From: Luteipulveratus flavus
GTDB taxonomy: Bacteria; Actinomycetota; Actinomycetes; Actinomycetales; Dermatophilaceae
DNA length: 64,000 nt
Assembly: GCF_029080175.1 (NCBI RefSeq)
Contig: NZ_JARFJC010000022.1
Reading direction: 5' to 3' (one strand)
Below, piece after piece: positions 49,285 through 57,609 of the stretch (position 1 is its first letter; the number at the start of each line of letters is the position of its first letter). The notes under the pieces were generated by a model. The model did not search any database and was not told the DNA's origin. It saw nothing but the letters and a program-made list of their open reading frames with translations. The translations under genes were made by a program, and so were the position numbers.

Positions 49285-51351
49285 GTGCTGCTGCGTCGAT
49301 CCGTGATCATGGTGGTCGTGCTGCTGGCGCTGGTCGCGTCGGCTCCGACCGCCGCTGCCGGACGGGTGGCGCCCGCCCGCACCACCCTCCCGGCCTCGCC
49401 CGCCACGGCACCCGCCGTAACGGCACCCGCCGTAACGGCACATATCGCCACGGCACCCGCCGCTACGGCACCCGCCGCAACGGCGTCGGAGGACGAGGTG
49501 CGGCTCGCCCAGCGGTTCGCCCCGGTGCTCCGGCTGGTCCGCCAGGACCGGCCGTGCGACTCCGGCGAGCCGTACGCGCCCGCCGACGTCGACGCCTTCC
49601 TCGACAACGACACCGTGGCGCTGCGCGGGCCGTGGGGTGCAGACGACCTGATCAAGGTCGGACCGACGGCTCGGGACCTGGCCAAGGGGTTGCCCGACTA
49701 CCACCTGGACTTTCCGGGCGACCCGTTGCGGCCGGGTTGCGACTACGAGCAGTGGGCGCGCTCGGTGACGGGGGGTCACCGGCCGACGATGTACGCGCAC
49801 GTGGTGGCCGACCGCGACCGGCCGGGCCGCCTGGCCCTGCAGTACTGGTTCTTCTACGCGTTCAACGACTTCAACAACACCCACGAGGGCGACTGGGAGC
49901 TCGTGCAGCTGGAGTTCGACGCCCAGGACGCCGCGACGGCCCTCGCCAGGACCCCCGTACGCCTGGGCTACAGCCAGCACGAGGGAGTCGAGACGTCCGC
50001 GTGGGAGGACCCCAAGCTGGCGATCGTCGGCGGCACGCATCCCGTCGTCTACCCGGCCGCCGGTTCGCACGCGAGCTACTACGAGCCGGAGCTGTACCTC
50101 GGCCGCTCGGGGCAGCGCGGGTTCGGCTGCGACGACGCCCTCGGGCCGCAGGACGAGCCGGACATGGCGCTGCAGGTCGTCCCGCAGGACCCGCGCGCGG
50201 CCGTGGCCGCCTTCCCGTGGCTGGGCTTCCGCGGCCGGTGGGGTGAGCGCCAGCAGGCGTTCTACAACGGCCCGACCGGCCCGAACATGAAGGACCGCTG
50301 GACCCGGCCGGCCGACTGGGTCGACGAGAACGGCCACGGCACCAGCTACTCCGTACCGGCGGGCGGCCTGTTCGGCACCCAGGTCACCGACCTGTTCTGC
50401 TCGGGCGTCGGCACCGGATCACGGGTCCTGCGTCGCGCCACCTCCTCGCCGAGCACAGCCCTCGTGCTCGTCGCGATCGTGCTCGTGTTCGCGGTGTGGC
50501 AGACGCAGCGGACGTCGTGGGAGGGCTCACGGCCGCTACGGGCGGCGCGTCGCCGCTCCTGGGGCCAGACGGTCGCCGCCGCGGTCCGGATGTACGCGGC
50601 CCGTCCCGTGCTGTTCACCAGCGTCGGGCTGCTCACCGTCCCCCTCGTGCTCCTGCTCGCGCTGCTCTCCCGCGCCGACCTCGGCGGCCCGGTCATCGGG
50701 GGTGGGACGGGTGACGCGTCCGGTGGCATCCGCCTCGGCCTGACGGGCGTCCTGGCATCGGTCGAGATCGGCGTGGTCATCGTCCTCGTGCAGGCCGCCT
50801 CGACCCAGGCGCTCGCCGAGATCGACGCAGGGCGTGACGTGACGGCGTGGTCGGCGTACCGGCTCGCGCTCGCGCGCTGGCGCCCGCTGCTGATCAGCTG
50901 CGTCGTCTGGGCGGCGGCGGTCGGGCTGCTGGTCCTCTCGACGCGGTACACCGTGCTGCTCGCCGTCATCGTGATCGTGTTGTGGGGACTGTTCGTGCCG
51001 GTGCTGATCCTGGAGCGGCGGGGTCCGGTGGCGTCGTTGCGTCGCAGCGCCCGCCTGGTCCTCCCGCGAATGCTGCGCGTCATCTCGCTGATCGCGGCGG
51101 CCGTCGTGCTGGCCGGCGCGACCGGGCCCCTCATCGGCTTCGCGCTGCTGCTGCTGATCCCGAGCCTGCCGTTCGCGCTGCTCAACCTGCTCAGCGGACT
51201 GGTCTACGTCGTCCTCTTCCCCCTCGTGGCGCTGACCACGGCGTACGTCTACTACGACGCCGCGGTGAACGAGGCGCGTACCGGCGCGGGCGGCCAGGAC
51301 GTCCTGCCCTCCGAGCTGCCGGACCCGGACCGGGGCGCACGGGCCACCTGA
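49285..51351 (+). CDS. Vps62-related secreted-domain membrane protein
   Basis: 688 residues. A signal peptide (LLRRSVIMVVVLLALVASAPTAAAG) precedes a Thr-Ala-Pro repeat (40-70) and an extracytoplasmic Vps62/DUF946-like domain (RFAPVLRLVRQDRPCDSGEPYAPADVDAFL, QYWFFYAFNDFNNTHEGDWELVQ, YPAAGSHASYY). From about residue 390 on there is a cytosolic-linker and six or so membrane helices. Function unknown. GTG 49285 has GAGGGAG 6 nt upstream. Confidence 0.85.
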   Translation: MLLRRSVIMVVVLLALVASAPTAAAGRVAPARTTLPASPATAPAVTAPAVTAHIATAPAATAPAATASEDEVRLAQRFAPVLRLVRQDRPCDSGEPYAPADVDAFLDNDTVALRGPWGADDLIKVGPTARDLAKGLPDYHLDFPGDPLRPGCDYEQWARSVTGGHRPTMYAHVVADRDRPGRLALQYWFFYAFNDFNNTHEGDWELVQLEFDAQDAATALARTPVRLGYSQHEGVETSAWEDPKLAIVGGTHPVVYPAAGSHASYYEPELYLGRSGQRGFGCDDALGPQDEPDMALQVVPQDPRAAVAAFPWLGFRGRWGERQQAFYNGPTGPNMKDRWTRPADWVDENGHGTSYSVPAGGLFGTQVTDLFCSGVGTGSRVLRRATSSPSTALVLVAIVLVFAVWQTQRTSWEGSRPLRAARRRSWGQTVAAAVRMYAARPVLFTSVGLLTVPLVLLLALLSRADLGGPVIGGGTGDASGGIRLGLTGVLASVEIGVVIVLVQAASTQALAEIDAGRDVTAWSAYRLALARWRPLLISCVVWAAAVGLLVLSTRYTVLLAVIVIVLWGLFVPVLILERRGPVASLRRSARLVLPRMLRVISLIAAAVVLAGATGPLIGFALLLLIPSLPFALLNLLSGLVYVVLFPLVALTTAYVYYDAAVNEARTGAGGQDVLPSELPDPDRGARAT
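49405..49479 (+). repeat. 15-nt tandem repeat within the Vps62-like gene
   Basis: Five head-to-tail 15-nt units of the form ACGGCACCCGCCGTA, the third degenerate, encoding T-A-P-A-V/A pentapeptides just after the signal peptide. Copy number is likely to vary between strains. Confidence 0.75.
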
Positions 51352-51449
51352 CCGGACCTCGGGTCCTCGACCTGCCGGACCTCGACCACGAGGCGCGGCC
51401 GATCGCCACTCCGGACGTCGTCAGCTGACCCAAGGCAGGTCGGCCGGGC

Positions 51450-52580
51450 TCACGGCTCGTTCGCGAAGTCGGAGGTCTTCCCCTCCCGGCCCGCCCAGCC
51501 GGGGCGCTCGCCGTGGCCGGGCATGCTCGGCGCGGAGTCGTGCTGGGTCTCGGAGTCCGACCAGCGCAGCACCGCGGCGATGCCGTCGGCCAGCTCGTCG
51601 CCGTCCGGCAGCAGGCACACCTGCGCGTCCGTCCGCAGCGCCAGGGCGGCCGCCTCCGCGGACGTCCGCGCGTTGACGGGTGGGTCCACGAGCAGCAGCG
51701 TGTCGACCTGCCCGCGCCCGAGGGAGTCCAGCACCGCAGACCGGCCCTGCACCGCGCGCTCCTGCCGGCCGTCCTGCTCGCGGAATCGGTCCATGCACGC
51801 CTCGATGTCGGCGTCGATCACCGCGTCGAGGTGACGGCGGACGTCCTCGGCGAACGCCTCCTCCGAGGTCCCCGCGGCTCGCCCGCCGGACGACAGCAGC
51901 CGGGACCGCCCGCGTACGAGGTCGGACACGCTGCCGCGCAGCGCACCGAGGGCCCGGTCGTCACCGGCCACCAGCACGGCCGTCGGGCGTACCCGCCGGA
52001 CCAGGTCGTCCAGCTCGGCGGCCACCTCGTCGGCGTTGCGCTCCCAGGAGTCCACCGCGCGCCGCTGGAGGCGCTGCTGCGAGGACGCCCCGCCGGGCAC
52101 CTTGTGCAGCACGTCGTGGTCGCCGTCGACGGTCGTCCGGGCGGGGGTCTCGTCGAACGAGCTGTAGGCGGTGATGTCCGCGCCGGCGCGGTCGGCCTCG
52201 ACGGTGACGTACGTCGGGTACTTCTGGCCGCAGCGCAGCAGGGGGAGCAGGTCGGGGACGTCGGCCCAGACGATGCGCTCCCGATCCGGTGCCTCCGGCA
52301 GGGAGACGTCCAGGTCGACGCGGGCGTCGCCGTCCGAGCCGACGCTGCCGATGAGGAAGCGCCCGTTCTCGCCGGCCCTGCGGTCGCGGCGGACGGCGAC
52401 GGGCTCGAGCAGGTCGACGAGTCCCTTCGGCGCTCCCGACTCGAGAAGCTCGGTGCGCGCGGCTCGCCAGCGCAGCTCGATCTCGTGGTTGCCCTCCGGC
52501 CCCTGGCGCGAGACGTCCAGCGCCACGGTCGCCACCTGCCGGTCGGTGAGGTCCAGGTCATGCCAGCGGTCGAGTCGCAC
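51450..52580 (-). CDS. baeRF2-domain protein (Rv2629-like)
   Basis: 376-residue protein of the bacterial eRF1-like family (baeRF domain), related to Vms1/peptide-release factor folds. It opens RLDRWHDLDLTDRQVATVALD and contains VLVAGDDRALGALRGSV and LDSLGRGQVDTLLLVDPP. Such proteins are proposed to act at stalled ribosomes or in dormancy; the role here is inferred. GTG 52580 has GGAGGA 4 nt upstream. A GTGC/16 nt/GGGTAG element lies at 52619-52644 (weak -35). Confidence 0.87.
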   Translation of the reverse strand: MRLDRWHDLDLTDRQVATVALDVSRQGPEGNHEIELRWRAARTELLESGAPKGLVDLLEPVAVRRDRRAGENGRFLIGSVGSDGDARVDLDVSLPEAPDRERIVWADVPDLLPLLRCGQKYPTYVTVEADRAGADITAYSSFDETPARTTVDGDHDVLHKVPGGASSQQRLQRRAVDSWERNADEVAAELDDLVRRVRPTAVLVAGDDRALGALRGSVSDLVRGRSRLLSSGGRAAGTSEEAFAEDVRRHLDAVIDADIEACMDRFREQDGRQERAVQGRSAVLDSLGRGQVDTLLLVDPPVNARTSAEAAALALRTDAQVCLLPDGDELADGIAAVLRWSDSETQHDSAPSMPGHGERPGWAGREGKTSDFANEP

Positions 52581-52898
52581 GGGTCCTCCGATCGTTGCCG
52601 ATTCCCCCATCCTGACGGCTACCCGATCAACCGTCCACGAGCACGCCGCGGTCGCGGTACCGTCGCGGCGACCCATCCCGTCCGCCGCACCCGTCCCGAC
52701 CGGTTCCGAGGTAGCACACGGACCACGGTCACTGGCTGCGGATCCTTGCGTCCTCCGGCAGCCTGGCCGCCGTGCTGGACCTGGTGGGTCTGGAGTACGA
52801 GCCGCAGTGACGGCTGACCGTTCGCGTCCCGCCCTCGCCTCACCTAGGCTCGGGCGACGACGGTGCATCCACGAACGGAGCACGGGGAGAGGTGGGCC
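52581..52898. other. Intergenic region between baeRF2 and GAF-ANTAR genes
   Basis: 318 nt without a clear gene. It holds the weak SigB-like promoter of the baeRF2 gene (52619-52644) and, on the plus strand at 52715-52810, a 31-codon frame ending LRILASSGSLAAVLDLVGLE that looks like the end of a STAS-type protein. No start fits it. Confidence 0.5.
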
Positions 52899-53618
52899 AT
52901 GACCGCGTCGGACCCCGCAGGCGAGCTGGCGATGGAGTTCGCCGAGCTCAACGACCACCTCGGGACCGCCGACCAGCGCGAGGTCGCGCTGCAGCGGGTC
53001 GTGGACCTGGCCGTGAAGTCGGTGCCCGGCTGCTCCTCGGCGGCGGTCACCGCCTGGCCGGTCAAGCGCAAGCCGCACAGCCTCGCCACCTCGGACGAGG
53101 TCGCCGCCGCGATCGACCAGCTCCAGTACGACCTCGGCGACGGTCCGTGCCTGTCCGCCGCCAGCGAGCACGCGTCCGTCCGCATCGCCGACGTCCGCAC
53201 CGAGCGCCGCTGGCCGACGTTCGCCGAGGCCCTCGCGACCGACTTCAAGATCCGCGCGGTGCTGTCGTTCCACCTCGTCGACGAACCGCAGCGGTCGGCG
53301 CTCAACCTCTACGCCGAGGACGCTGAGGTCCTGGACGACGAGTCGTTCGCCACCGCAACCCTGTTCGCGGCGCACGCCCGGGTGCTGCTGATGCACGCCG
53401 CGAGCGCGGGACGGGCCGGCAACCTCGAGCAGGCCCTCACGACGAGCCGCCAGATCGGCTCGGCCGTCGGCATCCTCATGCACGCCGACAAGATCAGCGA
53501 TGAGGAGGCGTTCCGGCTCCTGCGCGTCACGAGTCAGCGGCTCAACCGCAAGCTGTCCGACATCGCCCGGGACGTCGCCGACACCGGCACCCTGCCCCGC
53601 CGCGACCCGGCGGGCTGA
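52899..53618 (+). CDS. GAF and ANTAR domain RNA-binding regulator
   Basis: 239-residue cytosolic protein: a GAF sensor domain at about 15-160 (LQRVVDLAVKSVPGCSSAAVTAW; LGDGPCLSAASEHASVRIADV) and a C-terminal ANTAR domain (LTTSRQIGSAVGILMHADKISDEEAFRLLRVTSQRLNRKL) that binds paired hairpins in nascent RNA to prevent termination. Target and ligand unknown. ATG 52899 has GAGAGGTGG upstream. Single gene. Confidence 0.92.
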   Translation: MTASDPAGELAMEFAELNDHLGTADQREVALQRVVDLAVKSVPGCSSAAVTAWPVKRKPHSLATSDEVAAAIDQLQYDLGDGPCLSAASEHASVRIADVRTERRWPTFAEALATDFKIRAVLSFHLVDEPQRSALNLYAEDAEVLDDESFATATLFAAHARVLLMHAASAGRAGNLEQALTTSRQIGSAVGILMHADKISDEEAFRLLRVTSQRLNRKLSDIARDVADTGTLPRRDPAG

Positions 53619-53653
53619 CCGGAGCCCCGGCCGCCGGCCGGCCCGGCTGCGGC

Positions 53654-54673
53654 TCAGCCGGCCTCCTCCAGCGGCGACGCGGTGTCGGACAGCAGGTGTG
53701 CCAGCTCGCGCTCGATGCGGCGTCGTACGGCCGGGGAGTGCTCCCCGCCCGGACGCCGGGGCGGCGTGACCGTCCGCCCCTCCCGGTAGGCCGACAGCAG
53801 GCGCGGGTCGACGTAGCTGTTGCGGGCGACGGAGACGGTGTCGCCGAGCGAGTCGGCCGCGACCTGGACGGCGTCTCTGATCGCCGCGTCGACGCCCGTC
53901 TCGTCGTCGGCGGGTCCTGCGGCCGCCAGCGCTTCCGCGGCGGCGACGGTCGCGGCCCAGGTGCGCAGGTCCTTGACCGTGTGGTCCGGGCCGACCAGCG
54001 CGGCGAAGCGGTCGGCCACCATGGTGGCGCTGACCTCGACGGTGCCGCCCTGCCCGTCCCGGTATCGCATCAGGTGGTCACCGTGGCTGCCCGCCCGACG
54101 GAGCGCGCGCAGGGTGCGCACGGTGGGCGGGTGGTGCAGCAGCATGGTCGAGGTCTGCCCGCTCTTGGCGGGGAACTCCAGCTCCACGCCGTCCCCCCGG
54201 TCGCGGACGTGGTCGACCAGCAGCGTCGTCGCCCCGTGCGAGCCGTGCTCGTCCTCGTACGCCGTCGAGCCGATGCGCAGCGCGCCGGTGTCGAGCAGCC
54301 ACAGCACGAGGGCGATCACCCGGGCCCTGCTCAGGCGACGCTCGCCGAGGTCGGCGTCGACGGCGCGGCGGAAGCGGGGGAGCCGACGGGCCATCGCGGT
54401 GACGCGCTCGAACTTCTCGGCGTCGCGCTCGACCCGCCACTGCGGGTGGTAGAGGTACTGCGTGCGTCCCGCGTCGTCGACGCCGGTGGCGAGCAGGTGC
54501 ACGTCGGGGTCGGTGCTGATCCACACCTCGGTCCAGGCGGGCGGGATGACCAGCTCGCCGATGCGGGTCCGTACCTCGGCGCTGACCAGCCGCCCGTCCG
54601 GCAGGTGGTAGCTGAAGCCCTCGCCACGCCGCCGGCGGCTGATCCCGGGCGCGTCGAGATCAGTGCGTCTCAC
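53654..54673 (-). CDS. DNA topoisomerase IB (eukaryotic/poxvirus type)
   Basis: 339-residue type IB topoisomerase, which relaxes supercoils through a 3'-phosphotyrosine. The core shows YHPQWRVERDAEKFERV, LRIGSTAYEDEHGSHGATTLL, and LRTWAATVAAAEAL; the catalytic Tyr is in VARNSYVDPRLL near residue 287. GTG 54673 overlaps the stop of the membrane protein gene upstream as GTGA, an odd partner for a topoisomerase. Complete length for the bacterial family. Confidence 0.93.
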   Translation of the reverse strand: MRRTDLDAPGISRRRRGEGFSYHLPDGRLVSAEVRTRIGELVIPPAWTEVWISTDPDVHLLATGVDDAGRTQYLYHPQWRVERDAEKFERVTAMARRLPRFRRAVDADLGERRLSRARVIALVLWLLDTGALRIGSTAYEDEHGSHGATTLLVDHVRDRGDGVELEFPAKSGQTSTMLLHHPPTVRTLRALRRAGSHGDHLMRYRDGQGGTVEVSATMVADRFAALVGPDHTVKDLRTWAATVAAAEALAAAGPADDETGVDAAIRDAVQVAADSLGDTVSVARNSYVDPRLLSAYREGRTVTPPRRPGGEHSPAVRRRIERELAHLLSDTASPLEEAG

Positions 54674-55773
54674 GCGTGGGCTCCTTCGTGGGTGGCGAAC
54701 GTGCGGACGGCGCGCCGCAGGTTCACGGCGACGTCCAGCGCGTGCTGGCGCTGCTCCCACGGCTGGGTGGCGTTCTCCTCGACGTGCTCGATGAGTGCGC
54801 GGACTCGCTCCTCGACCTCGGTGACGCGCCGCGAGTGGGGGCCGATGTCGTCGGTCGTGGTCATCACCTCGGCGAGGCTGCGGGCCCCAGCCGCGGCAAG
54901 GTGGGCAGTCCGGCGGTCGAGGGACGGGTTCTCGGCCCGGTCGAACTCCATCACCGTGATGCTGACGTCCTCGACGAGCCAGGCGATGCGTTCCAGTGCC
55001 GCTGCCGCTGCGAGCGACTTCGCCTGGGGCTCGGTCCAGCGCCGTCGCCGCAGGTTGCCCCGGCGGGCGCGACGAGAGCGGTCGGCGCTGTAGTGGAGTC
55101 GCTCGCGCGGTGCGGAAAGGTCACCGAGAAGGCCGCGCCACTCCTCCGCGGACGGGCTCGAGTCGCGAGCCAGCGCGTCGGCAAGCGCCTCCAGCTGGGC
55201 GGCCACTCGCTGGCGGACGTCCGCGACGGCCCGGTCGAGGTCGTGCAGGGCCAACGGAGGGAACACGACCGAGTTGATCGCCAGACCGACGGCGGCACCG
55301 AGGGCGACCTGCACGACGTACGCGGCCACGAAACCCTCGGTGTCCGCGCCGCTCGCGGTGAGCACGAACAGCGCCGCGAGCGGGATCCATGAGCTCTGGT
55401 CACCGATCAGGGGGATGCTTCGCAGCGCGGTGGCCACGCCGACGACCAGCATGACGGTGAGGGCGCCCGGCTCCCAGACCAGCAGGACTGGCAGCGCGAC
55501 CGCGGAGCCGATCATCAGCGCGGTGAGGGTGCGCAGCGCCTCCTTGGTCGAGTCGCTCAACGTCAGGTACATGACGGTGAAGGCACCGAGTGGCGCGTAG
55601 TAGGGGTAGTGCGAGATCGGCTCCGGCATGAGGGTGCCGAGCTGCCATGCGATACCCGCGGCGAGCGCTGACTTCAGCGACAGCGCCGTCATCGGGTGCT
55701 GGGTCACGCCGGTCGTCCGCAGGAGCGCTCGCGTCCGCGACGAGGTGCTGCGGACCCGTTCCCCGGTGCTCAC
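54670..55773 (-). CDS. FUSC-family (aromatic acid exporter-like) membrane protein
   Basis: 367-residue inner-membrane protein. Six hydrophobic segments between residues 30 and 165 (ALSLKSALAAGIAWQLGTLM; IPLAALFVLTASGADTEGF) are followed by a helical cytosolic part. FUSC/AaeB-type proteins are linked to efflux. GTG 55773 lies 10 nt after a GATT/GGGTAG promoter; GAAGG 7 nt upstream may be a Shine-Dalgarno. Operon with topoisomerase IB. Confidence 0.87.
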   Translation of the reverse strand: MSTGERVRSTSSRTRALLRTTGVTQHPMTALSLKSALAAGIAWQLGTLMPEPISHYPYYAPLGAFTVMYLTLSDSTKEALRTLTALMIGSAVALPVLLVWEPGALTVMLVVGVATALRSIPLIGDQSSWIPLAALFVLTASGADTEGFVAAYVVQVALGAAVGLAINSVVFPPLALHDLDRAVADVRQRVAAQLEALADALARDSSPSAEEWRGLLGDLSAPRERLHYSADRSRRARRGNLRRRRWTEPQAKSLAAAAALERIAWLVEDVSITVMEFDRAENPSLDRRTAHLAAAGARSLAEVMTTTDDIGPHSRRVTEVEERVRALIEHVEENATQPWEQRQHALDVAVNLRRAVRTFATHEGAHA

Positions 55774-55783
55774 ACGGGACCTT

Positions 55784-55809
55784 CTACCCGCACCGGACCG
55801 GACGCAATC
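55784..55809 (-). promoter_or_regulatory. SigB-type promoter of the FUSC-topoisomerase operon
   Basis: Minus strand: GATT (55806-55809), 16-nt spacer, GGGTAG (55784-55789), 10 nt before the GTG. Confidence 0.55.
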
Positions 55810-55979
55810 CTCCCGCTGCGGCGGTCGGCGACGGCCTGCAGCGCAACGGTTCTCGCCGCACGCCGGACCCGCGCACCGGCCCGGAGCACCCTTGTGGTCT
55901 GGGTCAAGGTGTGTTGTCCTGGGGAACAAGCCCAACTCAAACAAGCGGTTGGATTCCCTTTTCGTGAATCGAGCCGCGC

Positions 55980-56786
55980 ATGTTCTCTGGCACCCCGTCG
56001 GGCTCTCAATCGGAGGACCTCGAGGTCCGCACCGAACGGCTCCTGCAGGCCGCCGTATCCGCGACGGATCCGCAGCGGGCGGCACAGTACCGCGACGAGG
56101 TCGTCCTCCTGAATCGTGGCCTTGCCCTGCGGCTGGCCCACCGTCTCGGCCATCGGGGGATCGATGCGGACGACCTGCACCAGGTCGCGCTGCTCGGTCT
56201 CGTCCTGGCCGTCCGCCGGTACCGGCCCGGAGCAGGGCCTGGCTTCACCGCCTTCGCGGTCCCCACCATCACCGGCGAGCTCAAGCGTCATTTCCGCGAC
56301 CACGGCTGGGCGGTCCGTCCGCCCCGTGCGCTGCAGGAGGCGCACCGGGACATCCGTACGGCACGCGAGGACCTGGAGCACAGCCTGCGGCGCGAGCCGA
56401 CCACGCCCGAGCTCGCGGACGCGATGGGCGCGCCGGTCAGCACCATCCGGGACGCGCTGCTGGTCGAGAGCCAGTACCGGTCGGTCTCGCTGGACAGTCC
56501 CCTCGGTCCGGCGAGCGCAGTCTCGCTGAGCGACGTGCTGCCCGCCGCGCACGGTGAGGACGACCTCGAGCGCGTCGACGCGCTCGTCACGTTGCGGCCG
56601 GCGCTGCAACGCCTCAGCGCGAGAGACCGCACCATCGTGCGGCTGCGGTTCGTCGACAACCTGACCCAGCGGCAGATCGCCCGGCAGATCGGGGTCAGTC
56701 AGATGCAGGTCTCCCGGCTGCTCGGGGCGATCCAGCGCCGACTGGCCCGCGAGCTCGCCGACCCCGCACCCGCCCGCGCCTCCTGA
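55980..56786 (+). CDS. SigB/SigF-family RNA polymerase sigma factor
   Basis: 268-residue group 3 sigma factor, close paralog of the one at 48280. Region 2 core DADDLHQVALLGLVLAVRRYRPGAGPG and TITGELKRHFRDHGWAVRPPR at about 60-115; region 4 with LTQRQIARQIGVSQMQVSRLLGAI at the C-terminus. ATG 55980; no clear Shine-Dalgarno. Divergent from the FUSC gene. A 22-bp hairpin follows. Its region 2 is the nearest relative in the window of the truncated sigma at 38446. Confidence 0.92.
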   Translation: MFSGTPSGSQSEDLEVRTERLLQAAVSATDPQRAAQYRDEVVLLNRGLALRLAHRLGHRGIDADDLHQVALLGLVLAVRRYRPGAGPGFTAFAVPTITGELKRHFRDHGWAVRPPRALQEAHRDIRTAREDLEHSLRREPTTPELADAMGAPVSTIRDALLVESQYRSVSLDSPLGPASAVSLSDVLPAAHGEDDLERVDALVTLRPALQRLSARDRTIVRLRFVDNLTQRQIARQIGVSQMQVSRLLGAIQRRLARELADPAPARAS

Positions 56787-56808
56787 CCCCACCACGGCCC
56801 TTCTCCGC

Positions 56809-56865
56809 CGAGTGCGCGTGTCCTGTCACTTCTCGAGCTTGACAGTGACAGGACACGCGCACTCG
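56809..56865. terminator. Hairpin with dispersed GAGTGCGCGTGTCCTG core
   Basis: Perfect 22-bp inverted repeat (56809-56830 with 56844-56865) between the convergent sigma and TetR genes; the same core recurs at 58561-58657, so it is a repeated element serving as terminator. Confidence 0.8.
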
Positions 56866-56932
56866 ACCGGGCGTACGGGCGGCGTGCGGGCCCGGGTTCG
56901 ACCGGACGTACGGGGTGGGCGGGGATCCGCGG

Positions 56933-57535
56933 TCAGGCGGAGGTGCCGAGGCGGGTCAGCTCGCCCAGGACGGACTGGGCGATGGCGTCCAGGGAGCGGC
57001 GCTCGCCCGGGCGGATCCACGTGGTGAAAGCGATCCCGAACACCGTCGCGCCGGACTCCGCCGCCAGCGTGGCCGCGGGCTCGGGTACGCCGCGGGCGCG
57101 CAGAGCCTGCCCGACCGACGTCGCGAGGCCCGCCATCTTGTGACGCTCGCGCTCCTGCAGGGCGGGGTGCTGGTCGATGACCGACTGACGCGTCCGGGCG
57201 CGCTCGCGACGCTCGTCGGGGAAGAAGGTCGCGGCCGACCTCAGCGCCGCGGCGATCAGGCCGAGGGGCGGGGTGTGGGCCGGCGCGGAGTCGATCCCGT
57301 CGACGAACACGGCGGTGAACTCGTCCTGGCCGTGGAAGAGGACGTCGCGCTTGTCGCGGAAGTGCCGGAAGAACGTGCGCTCGGTGACTCCCGCCCGCTG
57401 CGCGATGTCGGCGGCGGTCGTCTGCTCATACCCCCGGGTCGAGAACAGCTCGAGCCCGGCGTCCTGCAGCCGTCTCGGGGTCTCGGGTTGCCAGCGCGCC
57501 ACGGGGGCATCGTAGGTGATGACAGCCGCTGACAT
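56933..57535 (-). CDS. TetR-family transcriptional regulator
   Basis: 200-residue repressor. The N-terminal helix-turn-helix is in LELFSTRGYEQTTAADIAQR followed by AGVTERTFFRHFRDKRDVLF; the C-terminal ligand domain is typical in length. It is divergent from a NAD(P)-epimerase gene, and a palindrome (57529-57556) overlaps its start, so it probably represses both. ATG 57535. Ligand unknown. Confidence 0.92.
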   Translation of the reverse strand: MSAAVITYDAPVARWQPETPRRLQDAGLELFSTRGYEQTTAADIAQRAGVTERTFFRHFRDKRDVLFHGQDEFTAVFVDGIDSAPAHTPPLGLIAAALRSAATFFPDERRERARTRQSVIDQHPALQERERHKMAGLATSVGQALRARGVPEPAATLAAESGATVFGIAFTTWIRPGERRSLDAIAQSVLGELTRLGTSA

Positions 57536-57556
57536 GAAGTGCTAGCGTCATGTCAG
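57529..57556. promoter_or_regulatory. TetR operator
   Basis: Perfect inverted repeat CTGACATGA / 10 nt / TCATGTCAG between the two divergent genes; it covers the TetR start codon, consistent with autorepression. Confidence 0.7.
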
Positions 57557-57609
57557 TCACAGACATCAAGGCGAGCGGCGCCCGAACGCCCCCGCGAAGG
57601 AGGACCCTC

